DNA from: Clitopilus passeckerianus | Taxonomy: Eukaryota; Basidiomycota; Agaricomycetes; Agaricales; Entolomataceae | NCBI GenBank assembly: GCA_944990035.1 | Contig: CALYLX010000077.1 | Span: 328,251-392,250, forward strand | DNA: 64,000 nucleotides | Reading direction: 5' to 3' | Shown here: piece after piece, positions 36,437 to 47,137 of the stretch | How the letters are laid out: each line of letters opens with the position of its first letter | Position numbering within the stretch: the first letter of the stretch is position 1 | Notes under the pieces: model-generated | Databases searched by the model: none | What the model saw: the letters and a program-made list of their open reading frames with translations, nothing else | Told to the model about the DNA's origin: nothing | Program-made: the position numbers and the translations under genes

Positions 36437-39244
36437 ATGACAACAACCAACACCACTGTGGATATGAGCTACGATATCGAGGTACGTATTTCTGGCGTAA
36501 ACAATATGTTCTTCATTTTCTCAATCCTTGATAGTGCTTTACCGATGTCAAAGAGCTCGACTCACAGTGGGAGGACGATGACGTAGATGTGAGATTCTGC
36601 CACCAACTACCATCTTTTCGTTGCTCACCAATTCGCCCAGGAAGTACTTGTCCTCTCCCCAAGGTCCAGAACATCTCGATATCTGGACACCATTGCAGAG
36701 GAGCCGCATATAGACACCTCTCCGGCCCATCAAGCCTCTCCCGAGGTATGTTTGACTATTCGTTCCGCATTCTCAGTTGGGAATCTTGTTTACAGGGCAT
36801 GAATCTTGGCGCATTCGAACTTCTTAACGCAGATCCGCACATAGAGAACGGTATCACGACGAAGTTATACAGAAAGAAGGACACATGTCGGATCTATTGC
36901 TTGAAAACATTCGCTTCTGAGGGAACCTCCAAGACATCATCCGATATCATGAGAACAGTCAGCGACCTGAAGAGCTCGTTCTTCCCCGAGGTGCACTGGA
37001 CATTCCCTGTCGAGAAGGATATATGCGTTGTTACGGTATGCCAAATCGCCTCTATCATCTTTCGTGATCTAAGATGCCTCCTTTCGTAGGATTACTTCCC
37101 AAGAAAGAACCTCGACGCATTGGTCACAAGTTGTGGCAAATTCGGGTTAAAGGAATCCTTGTTCTACGCGAGTGAACTTGTACGTCTAATCTACTTGCAC
37201 TGGGATTCTTCTAACTATGAATATGGCGTATTCTAGGTGCAAGCGCTGGAGTACCTACATTCGGCGCATATAATCCATCGCTGCCTGCATCCAGGGGCCA
37301 TCAACATCGACGCCAATGGACATGTGGTATTGGGCGGCTTAGGGTATGCGCAAACTCTGCACAGAACTCCAGATCGCCATTCACGAGAGTTCTGTCTATC
37401 GAACGAGCTCCCTAAGGAGGATCCGGCTCGCTCCTTCCTTGCGCCAGAACTGATCCTCGGATGGTCGCACGACTTCGCCGTTGATAGCTGGGGTTTCGGC
37501 ATGGTGCTGGTGTTCATGCTCCTGGGAAAGGTAAGTCGGATTTTAAATGGTCACGGATGTTTTCTAATCCCATGTCCTGTAGTGCCTTTTCGCGGCTGAT
37601 GACACTACGAAGGTCGATGATCAAATCGTATCCCAACCACTTCCGCTGGATGATCTAGATGAATTGAGCGCAGACCTCATCGCCAAGGTAGGGAGGGAGT
37701 CCGTCTTCGATTTTGACTAGCGCTCATCCCACCTTTCAGTGTCTCGAGAGAAGCGCTTCTGCGAGGGCAACTCTTACCGCTATAGCTGGCCATAATTTCT
37801 TTAGCTCGGTGTAAGAACATCCGTCCTTTCCAATGAATCTCGTCACTCACCTACAAGTAGTGATTGGAGTGACGTCATGAAGAGAAAGGTCGAAGGTGAC
37901 TGTATATGCATATGCGTTTCGGTTTAATTCTAACTCTGGTCTCGTCTAGCTCCTCATCCTACAGATCCACCATCTCGGGTCGGCTCTATGGATGTCGATT
38001 TTCTTTCTATGGTGAACCCCAGGAAAGAAGGCCTGGAAGAACCTGCGACTACTGAGGCAGTTTCAGAACGAGGCGAAGTCAAGAAAGCCGCTTATGCGTT
38101 TCCTCCTGGTGCTCGACCTGATCGACTTCCTAAGATCTTCCGCGCTTCTATGACCCTCGACGGCCTCCCTGAGGTACTTGAGGAAGACGGCACGCCTCTC
38201 TATGCTGAGCAAGATAAATCTCAAGAGATACCTACGGAAGGAGCTGGATCTGCTGCCGACGAACATGGACAGGAAACGCCCGAACAGCGAATGGCTGCCT
38301 TCTGGGAGGACATTGACCAAGAGGAGAAGATGTCTCGAAGAATCCTAGGGCGGCTGGGGCATGTCTCGACTACTGAGGTGAACAAACCCAATAGACCTGC
38401 TAAACTTCGCAAGGCCCGTTCTTCTGGCTCTGTGTATCTCTCTCGGCGATTATTTCCGAGTTTTAGCTCGTCGTCCCTGAACAAGAAACTTCGGAAGCGT
38501 ACTAGCCAGCCCGCCAACCTTGCAACTTCTCCCATCAACAATTCTGGTCGGATGGCACCAGAGCCTACGACGCCTATTTCTATCGAATCTCCCCCAGTGA
38601 CGAAGAAACTCCCTGCGGGTGTGAAGCACATGGGGAGCGGCATTGGATTTTCGTATAATGTTCCCACTGCATCGAGGTCGAAGGTTTCTATTTGTACAAC
38701 CAATCTTCCGAACGGCTGCCACCCCATACTACAAAAGCCCTTTACCGGACTCTCACGAATTCGTTTGCCAGATTTCAGTCTTTCCCTTAAACGAGGTGCT
38801 ACGAACGACGAGGATCCGGCGACACAGACTACTTCCAACATGGGAGTCGTCCTACCCTATTCTGTCGAGTCATCTCCTCAACTTGATGCTATCTATCCAG
38901 GAGCATCTGCTTGGACTCTCACGTCGACACCTGGGTCTGTCCTCGTCATATCATCTGAGTATGAAGCTACTCCTACGACCGATGACCAGAATGAACTGGA
39001 ATCACCCGTATCCGAATCCGCACCCTCTACGCCTGCCGAACCATCCTCTGGATTGAACCCAGCTATGTTTGTGGAACCTGGAATCGTCATGAAAACCGAG
39101 GTCACTCATCATGGTGTACCCATTGTACCACAACGAAAGCTGCATGACGGTGAACCAATGACTCTACGGTTGGTTCCTTCTTGTTCAAGACTTCAGATGG
39201 ATTTTCATTCGTATAACAGCGGCTTCATTCCACCCTTGTATTAG
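36437..39244 (+). CDS. Protein pseudokinase with long C-terminal tail
   Basis: Ten exons (36437-36481, 36535-36588, 36641-36745, 36796-37035, 37090-37179, 37237-37530, 37583-37687, 37740-37810, 37858-37895, 37950-39244) add up to 778 codons in frame. The kinase fold is clear: RIYCLKTF (the VAIK-like strand with its Lys), YLHSAHIIHR, SFLAPELILG (APE) and DSWGFGMVL. But the catalytic HRD reads HRC, the following Lys is His (LHPGAINID), and the DFG motif is replaced by GGLG. The glycine loop is absent. Phosphotransfer is therefore unlikely. The C-terminal 430 residues are disordered and Ser/Thr/Pro-rich, suggesting a scaffold or regulatory role (inference). Confidence 0.85.
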
Positions 39245-39432
39245 ACCTATGATTAGTGGTTATATCCTGTCGTTACTCCGTACGCCATTCGCTTTATACA
39301 ATACATTCCTCATAATAAACATCGAGACACCCGCTCGCGTAATAAATATCCCGCCGAAATGTATCATTTTTCCGTCAAACGGCCTCCTGATTAGGCGTTC
39401 GTATCATCTAGCTCGAATGAGATTTGGAAGTC

Positions 39433-40410
39433 CTAGCAAGGCGATTTCGGACTTACAATGGTGATTACTACAGGGGGAGCATTCCACCCTGGATTGGACT
39501 CGCCGACGGTAACTGTCGTGATTGGCACAAAGCCACGTTCAACGTAGAAATCTGTGTTTGCCATGTTGCTCGACTGCAACCAACAAGTCTTTGATTGGGC
39601 GTCAGCCTAAGTGCAAAGGTCAGCCAGCCCATAGGTTTGCAGGCACTCGTTGTCTGGCTTACCATTGCTGCAATCGACTCCAGAAGCGCTCCGCCATAGC
39701 CTCTTTTTCGCCAAGATGGGTGTGTACAGAGTCCCTCAAGATACCACATTTGGTCTACGAAATCGCCAAAGTACTCATGCACTGTGCGGGCCATCTTGTC
39801 CTCGTACTCAATGAGTCGCTGGCAGGGAACTCAGTGTTGGCCAGCGTGTTATAGAGGAGTGACTTACCTGCGTCTCAGACTCTGGCGTAAGCTTGTCTTT
39901 TTGGCGTTTCAGAAGGACCCTGAGGTCCTCTATGAACACGGTAAACCCATCCTTGGATACCTGTTCGCTCTTCGGAGGAGTCCTGGGCAGTAACGATCGT
40001 AGTTGTCAACGCAAGCGTCTGGGTACGAGGTGAGCTGCCTACCCTATGAGGTTGGCCCTCCCATGACCAATAGTGAGTGCCGTTTTGGTGCGCATGGCCG
40101 CCATGAGGTACAACGAGATGCTGGCTTTTTCAGCTAGTCGCTGTAACTGTGTCTGGGGTCGATTCTGCGGGAGTTCATCAGTGCAAGAGCTTTACAACGA
40201 GAAGAATATAACCCACGTCTCGTAAATACCGGATAAAGGGATCGGCGGCATTAGTGATGGAATACGTTTCTGCAGCTTTGAGAATGTCGACTGTTATGGT
40301 GATAAGCTTGGAATCGCTTTTGAAGGACCACAGCACTCACGATATCCCAGTCTCACAACTTTTGACACAGGTTTATCGAACGGGAGCCAATGAATGTTGT
40401 GGGTGGCCAT
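39433..40410 (-). CDS. GNAT-family N-acetyltransferase
   Basis: Start ATG at 40408-40410 (MATHNIHWLPFDKPV). About six exons join in phase: the N-terminal LDILKAAETYS, then PFIRYLRD, then a middle part, then FIEDLRVLLKRQ, and the core exon with WYLEGLCTHPSWRKRGYGGALLE. The last sequence is the acetyl-CoA-binding motif (R/Q-x-x-G-x-G/A; here RKRGYGG). The final exon carries SNMANTDFYVERGFVPIT, the usual late strand of this fold, and ends at 39433. The fungal relatives are small cytosolic acetyltransferases of unknown substrate. A TATA-like TATATAAG lies at 40462-40469, about 52 bases upstream of the start, in a palindromic context. Confidence 0.83.
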
Positions 40411-42275
40411 GGGGGAGACCGTTATAATTCCGCAGCGGGGAGAAGCGTCACGAGTGCGACGTATATAAGGTCGACGTCGTGCGCAGGCCATCTGTCCGCT
40501 GCTGCGCAGCATGCGAAAGTTCCATGATCGCTTCCCGTAAGATGCATGCCATTGTCGGTCAGTGAGCATTGAACGTGCACGTTAACGCTAGTTTGGGCCC
40601 CTGGTATTCCTTAAGAACCTCCTCACAAGTGTCGTGTGGAAACCAGGCGCCTGCAAGTTGCCAGTGGACCTGCAGTGGACCATGTATTCGGAAATCATCT
40701 TTCTCGATCGGGCAGGTATCAGGTTCGACTGTCCGCAGTCAAGCGATCGGCATTGCGAGGATCAACGATGGATGTAGAAAGCCAAGCTTGTCAGGGTCAC
40801 GAGAGTTAGGCAAAAATCAGATGTTCATATTATCGTAAGTTCAAGCATTAATGAACTTAGAACACTGGCAACTGCACATATACATGTAGGGCTATACACA
40901 TGAATTATTTCAAGGAATGATACCATGTCTTTAAGGGTGCTCTTACGGATACTAGAGCTATCTTCATCGAGCCTCCCTTACGCCTTTCCAAAACCAAACC
41001 CTTAAAATCCCATCCATGGGCCCGAACTCCAAGATTCCCAGCGGGAGCACCTCGCCCAAGGTAGAATCGCGGAGGGGGCACCGGGCTTCTTGTGGCAGGC
41101 GCATCCCTTGACCTAGCTTGAGCAAGGGCTGGCTCAGATGTACGAGATGCTAGGGGTGGTGGTGATTGGGCGGATAAACTGCCTTGCTGAAGTTTTCGAA
41201 TCTGTCTGAATTCGTGTGAGGCCCAACTCACGAGTAAATCGAAAAAAATGGACATACCGACTATTCCTCCTCAACAGGCGCCGTAACAGCGCTGATGACA
41301 TAGAACGCTTGCAATTAAGCGCATAAAATTCGCCCAACTCGACGAAGAAAGGATGCCACCAGGTATGTGTTGAAACGGCCAGAGGTGACGCAGTTGAAAT
41401 CTCTGGTATGGATCAGGGAACGACTGCGTCCTCCTGCAAAGGATGCGTCCGCAGGACTGCTGTTGCCTTGGAAGCTGTTGCCAAAGGATATACAGTATGT
41501 CGTTTGGGTTTTGCTGGACCGGCAGTGCTGAACCAAAATGAACTTCTGCAATCGCAGGACAGCCGAGTCAAAGGACGTATCAGGACAGCTTCAGGCTTCG
41601 CTTAGACTTCTCCATGCGAACATGCTCGTATTGGAGGCCGCCAGGTATTGTTCTCGAAGAGATTGGTCGACAGCTACAAGGGCCAGTCGTCAACAATTGT
41701 ATAGCCGGAACATTTAAAATGCTCACCTTCGGCGCCGTAATGTTATATATCTCATGCGAGATGTTATGAAGCAGGTTCTAGGGCCACCCAAGCACCTATG
41801 TTTGGCCGTTGTGGACCTGTCCTGAGAGGGAGGTGAATGGTTGGCGACATGTGGGGGAGCAACTGATGTTCCGAACTCCGACGTTACATCCGACTCAAGG
41901 ATCGTGATCAGGTCTGGTCGACAGTTGAGCGTTTGAACGACCGGCCAAGCTCTTCCTTGATATAATAAAGCCTTTGGCCTACGACGGCGACGGAGCCTTT
42001 CTCCAGTGGAATCTACCCTCTCTGCGAACATTACATCCCTTTCTCGTCCGTTATTTGCATTTATCCGCCATGGGCCATGATATCGGCGTTAGAGAAAGTA
42101 CAGTTTCGGTCAGCTCATATGTGTAAATGTACTTTTCAATACTTCGAATTCAATTCCTCCAGAGATTCTAAAGTTCAGGGAGGAGCAGATATTTTCTATT
42201 TTCAACAAGTATTATTGGAGTAATGGAGTACAGGTGTATGTGTCGGTTGTATTATTGACTGAGGAAACAAGAGCT
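40411..42275. other. Largely unassigned region
   Basis: A minus-strand frame at 40905-41255 (about 116 codons, Pro/Arg-rich) could be the end of a small gene, but it has no motif or convincing upstream exon. Nothing else is supported. Confidence 0.4.
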
Positions 42276-42846
42276 CTAGCTCGGAGGAGTCTTCTCGAAT
42301 TGTCCAGCATCCTTGACCGGTGGGATCACGGACCAGCGGTCCTTGGTGTAGACTGGAAACTTTCGGTCAGAATTACTCCACCAACATCGTCAGAAAGACA
42401 CTTACTCTCAGCACCGACGGGGATCTTGGCGAAGGTAGGGAAGAGGCCAGTCTGAACAGCCTGGGCATCACCGAAGACGGCAGAGGTGTGAGAGATGGCG
42501 GCGCCGCAGCGGCTGCAGAAAACACGTCCAACTGAATTTTGTGTTAGCATATGGATAGAATCGAACATAGAGACTTGTAACATGCCCATGTTTCCGCTGT
42601 CACCCCTGGCAGCATATTCCTTTACGGGTCCTTCGATCTTGAGGTACTTTTTGGGAACAAGGACGTTGGTGGTGAAAGCAGTACCGCTGGTAGCTCTGCA
42701 GTCAAGGCAATGGCAAATAACCTATCAGAGGTAGCGTAAGCAGGTATTCCGTAGCTCGTGAGGTGAGCCGTTCTCACCTGGTCGGGATGGGCAGAATCCA
42801 CAGTGACGGTGGTCTCGCCACAGAGACACTTTCCAATGAAAGGCAT
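42276..42846 (-). CDS. GFA-domain zinc enzyme, copy 3 (GC-AG intron)
   Basis: Four exons in the same pattern as the other copies, starting MPFIGKCLCGETTV at 42846 and ending at 42276. The zinc set is complete: CLCG, CHCLDC and CSRCGAAISH. FGDAQAVQTGLF and KDRWSV follow. The second intron begins with GC (42584-42585, followed by ATGT) instead of GT; only this donor keeps the frame, since a GT choice two codons further on fails. GC-AG introns are a known minor class. The gene is followed in the same direction by copy 4 starting 1280 bases to the right, so the two look like a tandem duplicate. Confidence 0.9.
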
Positions 42847-43545
42847 GATTTCGTTCTTGTGGAGGTAGAGGTGCTTGAAGAAGGAGTTTGAAGAAAGACT
42901 TGTCGGACATTTTACGTGCGTGTTCCTCTATATAGTCCTGCGTAAACGGTCAGTTCGATATCAGCGGGGGTGGGTCTAGTACTCACGTGCCGAAGCTCGT
43001 CAGCTCGAGGCTCGAGCAAAACATGTCATCAGGTCTTCAGCGATGGATTTGACCAGAATAGACGTGGTTCAGATGAACTCCGTGCCCCGAGGTCCTCCTG
43101 AACCTCGGAGTTGCTGGTGGCCGCATTGTTGAAGCTGCGGCGAGTTGGCAGTACGCAAAGTCGTCAAAGTTCGTCCTTATCACCCTTCATATGATTTTGG
43201 CAAGTGCTTGCAAGTGCAGCGCCCTTTTTTCAGGAATCTCAGGTTGTCGGTGCTGGACAGTGCACCGTCGCGCCCAAGGACATCGCTGTTGTGTTGGAAG
43301 ACATGGAAAATTACGTAATTACCTCAATCAATGGAAATGCAAGCCTCACTTTTCGCATACGACGTAACGAATCCGATGCAGGATTTTCAGCGAGAGGGTA
43401 GCCAGGCTGGGCATGCAGTGGCCATTGTTTCCAGTCTCACAATCACTCAGTTTGAATTGACAAAATATCACCACGAATTGCCTTCTGCGCAGAATATATT
43501 TATTCCGGAATTAAGCTGGTATTACATCTAACTTGACTAGATAAT
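42847..43545. other. Spacer between GFA copies 3 and 4
   Basis: Contains the promoter of copy 3 and the 3' region of copy 4. A 65-codon plus-strand frame has no support. Confidence 0.5.
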
Positions 43546-44126
43546 TTAGGCCGGGGGACCAGCTTGGAACTGAGCAGAACCGTCAACAGGGGCGAGGCCA
43601 CTCCATCTATCCTTGATGTAGACTGAAAAAGAATATCATCAGAATTTTTTGCAGACCTAGGTTCGCGAAATTACACGTACTCTCGACAGCGACGGGGACC
43701 TTGGAGAACTCGGGGAAGATACCAGTTTGGATGGCCTGGGCGTCACCGAAGACAGCAGAGGTATGGGAGAAGGCGCAACCACAGTTCGAGCAGAAGATAC
43801 GGCCAACTGATCCAGAGGTGGTCAGATTCCCGAAATATGAGAATTGTTGGACGAAAGTGACCCACCCATGTTTCCACTGTCGCCTTGGGCCTCGTAGTAT
43901 CCGGTGGGACCTTCAATCTTCACGTCCTTCTTGGCAGCGAGGACGTTAGTGGTGAAAGCAGCACCACTGGTCTTTTTGCAGTCATTGCAGTGGCAGAGAA
44001 CCTACAGATCGATCCGGTCAGCACTTTCGTCCAGGAATTCCTAGAAATAACAGATACCTGGTTCTCGTGGTTAGAGGTGAGAGTGACGGTGCACTGTCCG
44101 CAGAGGCACTTTCCGACGTAAGGCAT
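43546..44126 (-). CDS. GFA-domain zinc enzyme, copy 4
   Basis: Start MPYVGKCLCGQCTVTL at 44126. The exon pattern is the same as in the other copies, with ordinary GT-AG introns. Ligand motifs: CLCG, CHCNDC and CSNCGCAFSH. It shares GDSGNMVGR.FC with copy 3 and FGDAQAIQTG with copies 2 and 3. The end KDRWSGLAPVDGSAQFQAGPPA is close to that of copy 2. Complete and likely functional; substrate unknown. Confidence 0.92.
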
Positions 44127-44944
44127 AATGAAGAAATCTAATGAGAGGAACTTTGTAGAAGGGAACTTATCGAGCGCAAGCGACACACGGAGTTCTTATA
44201 TACTCAGTACACCGAAACCCTCCCGCTCGGAAATTGAATATGGGTTGGCCGAGATCACGAGATAGCACGGTAAGCAGGTTTAATTACAGACATTTGGGCG
44301 ATGATTGCGGCCTGTGCGGTTGACGGAGAAGCTGAAGCCTCCTGGAGAAATGCCGGGGTGATCGATGAAACCGTGGTTAGTTCTGACTTCCCCGGAACTC
44401 AGAGTGGCCACGATCCAGGCGTAGGCGCTTGCTAAACGAAAGCTTCCTCACATCTTGCCAAAACAGGACGCCGATGGAATCAGGGACCACAGGTAGCCAG
44501 GTTTCTCGACAGGAGAGTTGTTCCAGTATGGATATAAACTGAAAGCGCCAGACAGCCATCCTTCAGTATGTGTTAAAAATTGGAAAGTCGAACACAGAGT
44601 GGAATGGCGTCTAAAACGATGGACTAGAATGAGATAGAAGACGGCCAATAGGCAGGCGGAAGGACCCCAACACCACAATGAACTGATATTAACAAGACGT
44701 GGGTACGGGAGACGACAGAGAGAAATAATAATGGATATGCTCCTTTATAAGGCCGAAGGAACGAGTACCTCTTCGTTCGGGAACCCTCACAGTGAGCAGA
44801 GAAAATACCTCACGTGTTTAGCGCAAGGTCAGCTTAATTGGCCAACGAGAGAGCATGTCATATGCGATGGCATTGAAGGTACTCCGATCATACATGCATA
44901 GTCATACAATATAACATGAAACCCATGGTCACAAAGGGGAATGT
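44127..44944. other. Intergenic, nothing recognised
   Basis: Upstream region of GFA copy 4 and 3' flank of RPS13. Short frames only. Confidence 0.5.
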
Positions 44945-45580
44945 TTAAGCAACGAGGGTAGAGGCAGTAGCAGCATCGTACTTGAAGGTAGGGGGGATCT
45001 GCTGCTTGGTCTTATAGTAGCGAGCAAGACGATGAATCCTGGACTCAATCAAGATAAGACGGAACTTGGAGTCCTTGTCTTTCCTGTTGGTCTCAAGATG
45101 CTTGCGAACGGCAACCGCCTTTTTGATGAGGTGCCAGAGGTCCTCAGGGATGGATGGGCCAAGTCCTATCCCCAAACAAAAGGCAAACGCAGAATGCGAA
45201 GATGCAAGCAAAAGCAAGCAGGGAAGGTAAGAGAAGCGGAGAAGCAGTGCATGAGAAAACGTTCGATCAATAAGAAATGGAAGGAGTACCGTGTGACTTG
45301 AGGATACGAAGGATCTTGTTACCAGTGACGAAACGGACTTGAGGGATGCCGTTGGAGTCACGGAGGGTAACACCGATCTGGGAGGGAGTCAAGCCCTTAC
45401 GAGCGTGCTTGATGATCATCTCGACGACCTCCTCAGGAGAAGTCTTGAGCCATGCAGGGGGAGCGCGGCGGTAAGGGAGGGCGGAGGACGCTGAAAAGAA
45501 TCGCGATCAGTATGGTGCATCACGATTGATTGGCTGAGCTACGTACAAATGCCCTTTCCGGGAGCGTGCATACGACCCAT
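44945..45580 (-). CDS. RPS13: 40S ribosomal protein S13 (uS15)
   Basis: Three exons (45547-45580, 45290-45490, 44945-45165) give exactly 151 residues, the usual size of eukaryotic S13. The start is [11 protein letters not shown]. The conserved blocks [46 protein letters not shown] and [12 protein letters not shown] are all present. It is a component of the small ribosomal subunit. The first intron follows codon 11, giving the short first exon common in fungal ribosomal protein genes. It faces RPS6 head to head. Confidence 0.98.
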
Positions 45581-45891
45581 GGCTGCTGAGTTTTGTTAGA
45601 GATGGACGTCAAAAAGAGTCTTGAGGTTGCGGGCGACGACCACGGCGAGGGAACGAAGAGGAAAACTTGATCAAACAATGATGATTTGTGCTGTCGGCAT
45701 GCGCCGAGGGGCTTCTGATGGGACTGTATAGTTCTGAACTCTAAAGTTTACTCACGTGTTCCACTGTTTGGACTTGCGTTCAGTCCTCCCTCCCCCGCCA
45801 GAAACCCATCGCAAGAGGTTGCCCAGCACCTGCTCGACGATATCAACATCGACGCCGAGCAACTGTCGCTGAACCACTCCTTTTCTCAATC
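45581..45891. promoter_or_regulatory. Shared divergent promoter of RPS13 and RPS6
   Basis: The 311 bases between the two start codons must hold both promoters, since no other gene lies between. The RPS6 side has pyrimidine-rich DNA (CTCCTTTTCTCAATC) directly before the ATG, as is common in translation-related genes. No factor site was identified with confidence. Confidence 0.75.
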
Positions 45892-46778
45892 ATGAAGTTC
45901 AACATCGCCAGTTCGTTGTCCTGTGTGGCCTGATGATGTGCAAGATCAGCTAACCACCGACTTTCTCTCCTTGCAGACCCCGCAACGGGGCACCAAAAAC
46001 TCATCGATCTCGACGACGAGAAGCGCTAGTATGTCCACGAACTTGAACCCACGGCCCAGTACTGATTTGACTTTCGTACAGCCGCATCTTCTTCGACAAA
46101 AAAATCGCACAAGAAGTTCCTGGCGACTCTCTCGGTGACGAATGGAAGGGTTACGTCTTCCGTATCACTGGCGGAAACGACAAGCAAGGTTTCCCCATGA
46201 AGCAAGGTGTCCTCCTCCCCTACCGTGTCAGCCTCCTCCTCGCCGATGGCCACTCATGCTACCGCCCCCGCCGCACTGGTGAGCGCAAGCGCAAGTCCGT
46301 CCGTGGCTGCATCGTCGGCCCCGATATCGCTGTCCTTTCCCTCGTCATTGTCAAGCAGGGAGAGTCCGAAATCCCAGGTCTCACCGACGATGTCCTCCCC
46401 AAGCGTCTCGGTCCCAAGAGGGCCACCAAGATCAGGAGGTTCTTCAACCTCAGCAAGGAGGACGATGTCAGGAAATACGTTGTCAGGCGAGAGGTTAAGA
46501 GCCAGAAGAACCCTGATGCTAAGCCCTACACCAAGGCGTAAGTCTATTGATTGATTGAACGTTGCTGTTGCTCATATTTCCTACGCAGTCCCAAGATCCA
46601 ACGTCTCGTCACCCCCGTTCGTCTCCAACGCCGCCGTCACCTCCGCTCTCTCAAGCGCCGCCGCGTTGAGCGCCAGAAGGAGCAGAAGTCCGAGTACGAC
46701 GCTCTCATCGCCAAGCGTGTTGCAGAGAAAAAAGCCAAGGTTGCCGCTATCAAGGCTGCCCACCACAAATCGTCATAA
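45892..46778 (+). CDS. RPS6: 40S ribosomal protein S6 (eS6)
   Basis: Four exons (45892-45910, 45977-46028, 46082-46537, 46589-46778) give 238 residues. [21 protein letters not shown] is followed by [48 protein letters not shown] and [11 protein letters not shown]. The C-terminal basic helix ends KAAHHKSS, with the two terminal serines that are phosphorylation sites in yeast S6. It is part of the small subunit. The 19-base first exon is typical. Codon choice is strongly C-ending, as in highly expressed genes. Confidence 0.98.
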
Positions 46779-47137
46779 AGCATTCACTTCTGTTTTCGCT
46801 ATGGTCGGCACGGCGTGTGGCGGGATTTGGACGTACTCCTGTAGTAATCTTCATACCTTATGCTGTCGAGCCGGAGCATGTTTATCATTTACCATTACAT
46901 TGTCTTCCATTGTCCTCACGTCGTATTGATATGCTTTATGTCTGATATGCTTGAACAAGCTACGATTTCAGCCCCTATCTATTCGCTGTGTTCTGAGGAA
47001 AGCTACGTGATAATATTGCATAAGACTAGGTATAAGGATACATTATAATGGGTTGTTCGTGGAGGGGTAGATGGAGTGTGATGCATGCGATGATCCAAAA
47101 ACCACAAGCCAGTTGTGGTACGGTGTATCTTGGGTAT

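Noticed and set aside
40905..41255. Pro/Arg-rich minus-strand frame
   Set aside because: Could be the end of a small gene, but no motif and no upstream exon in phase could be found.
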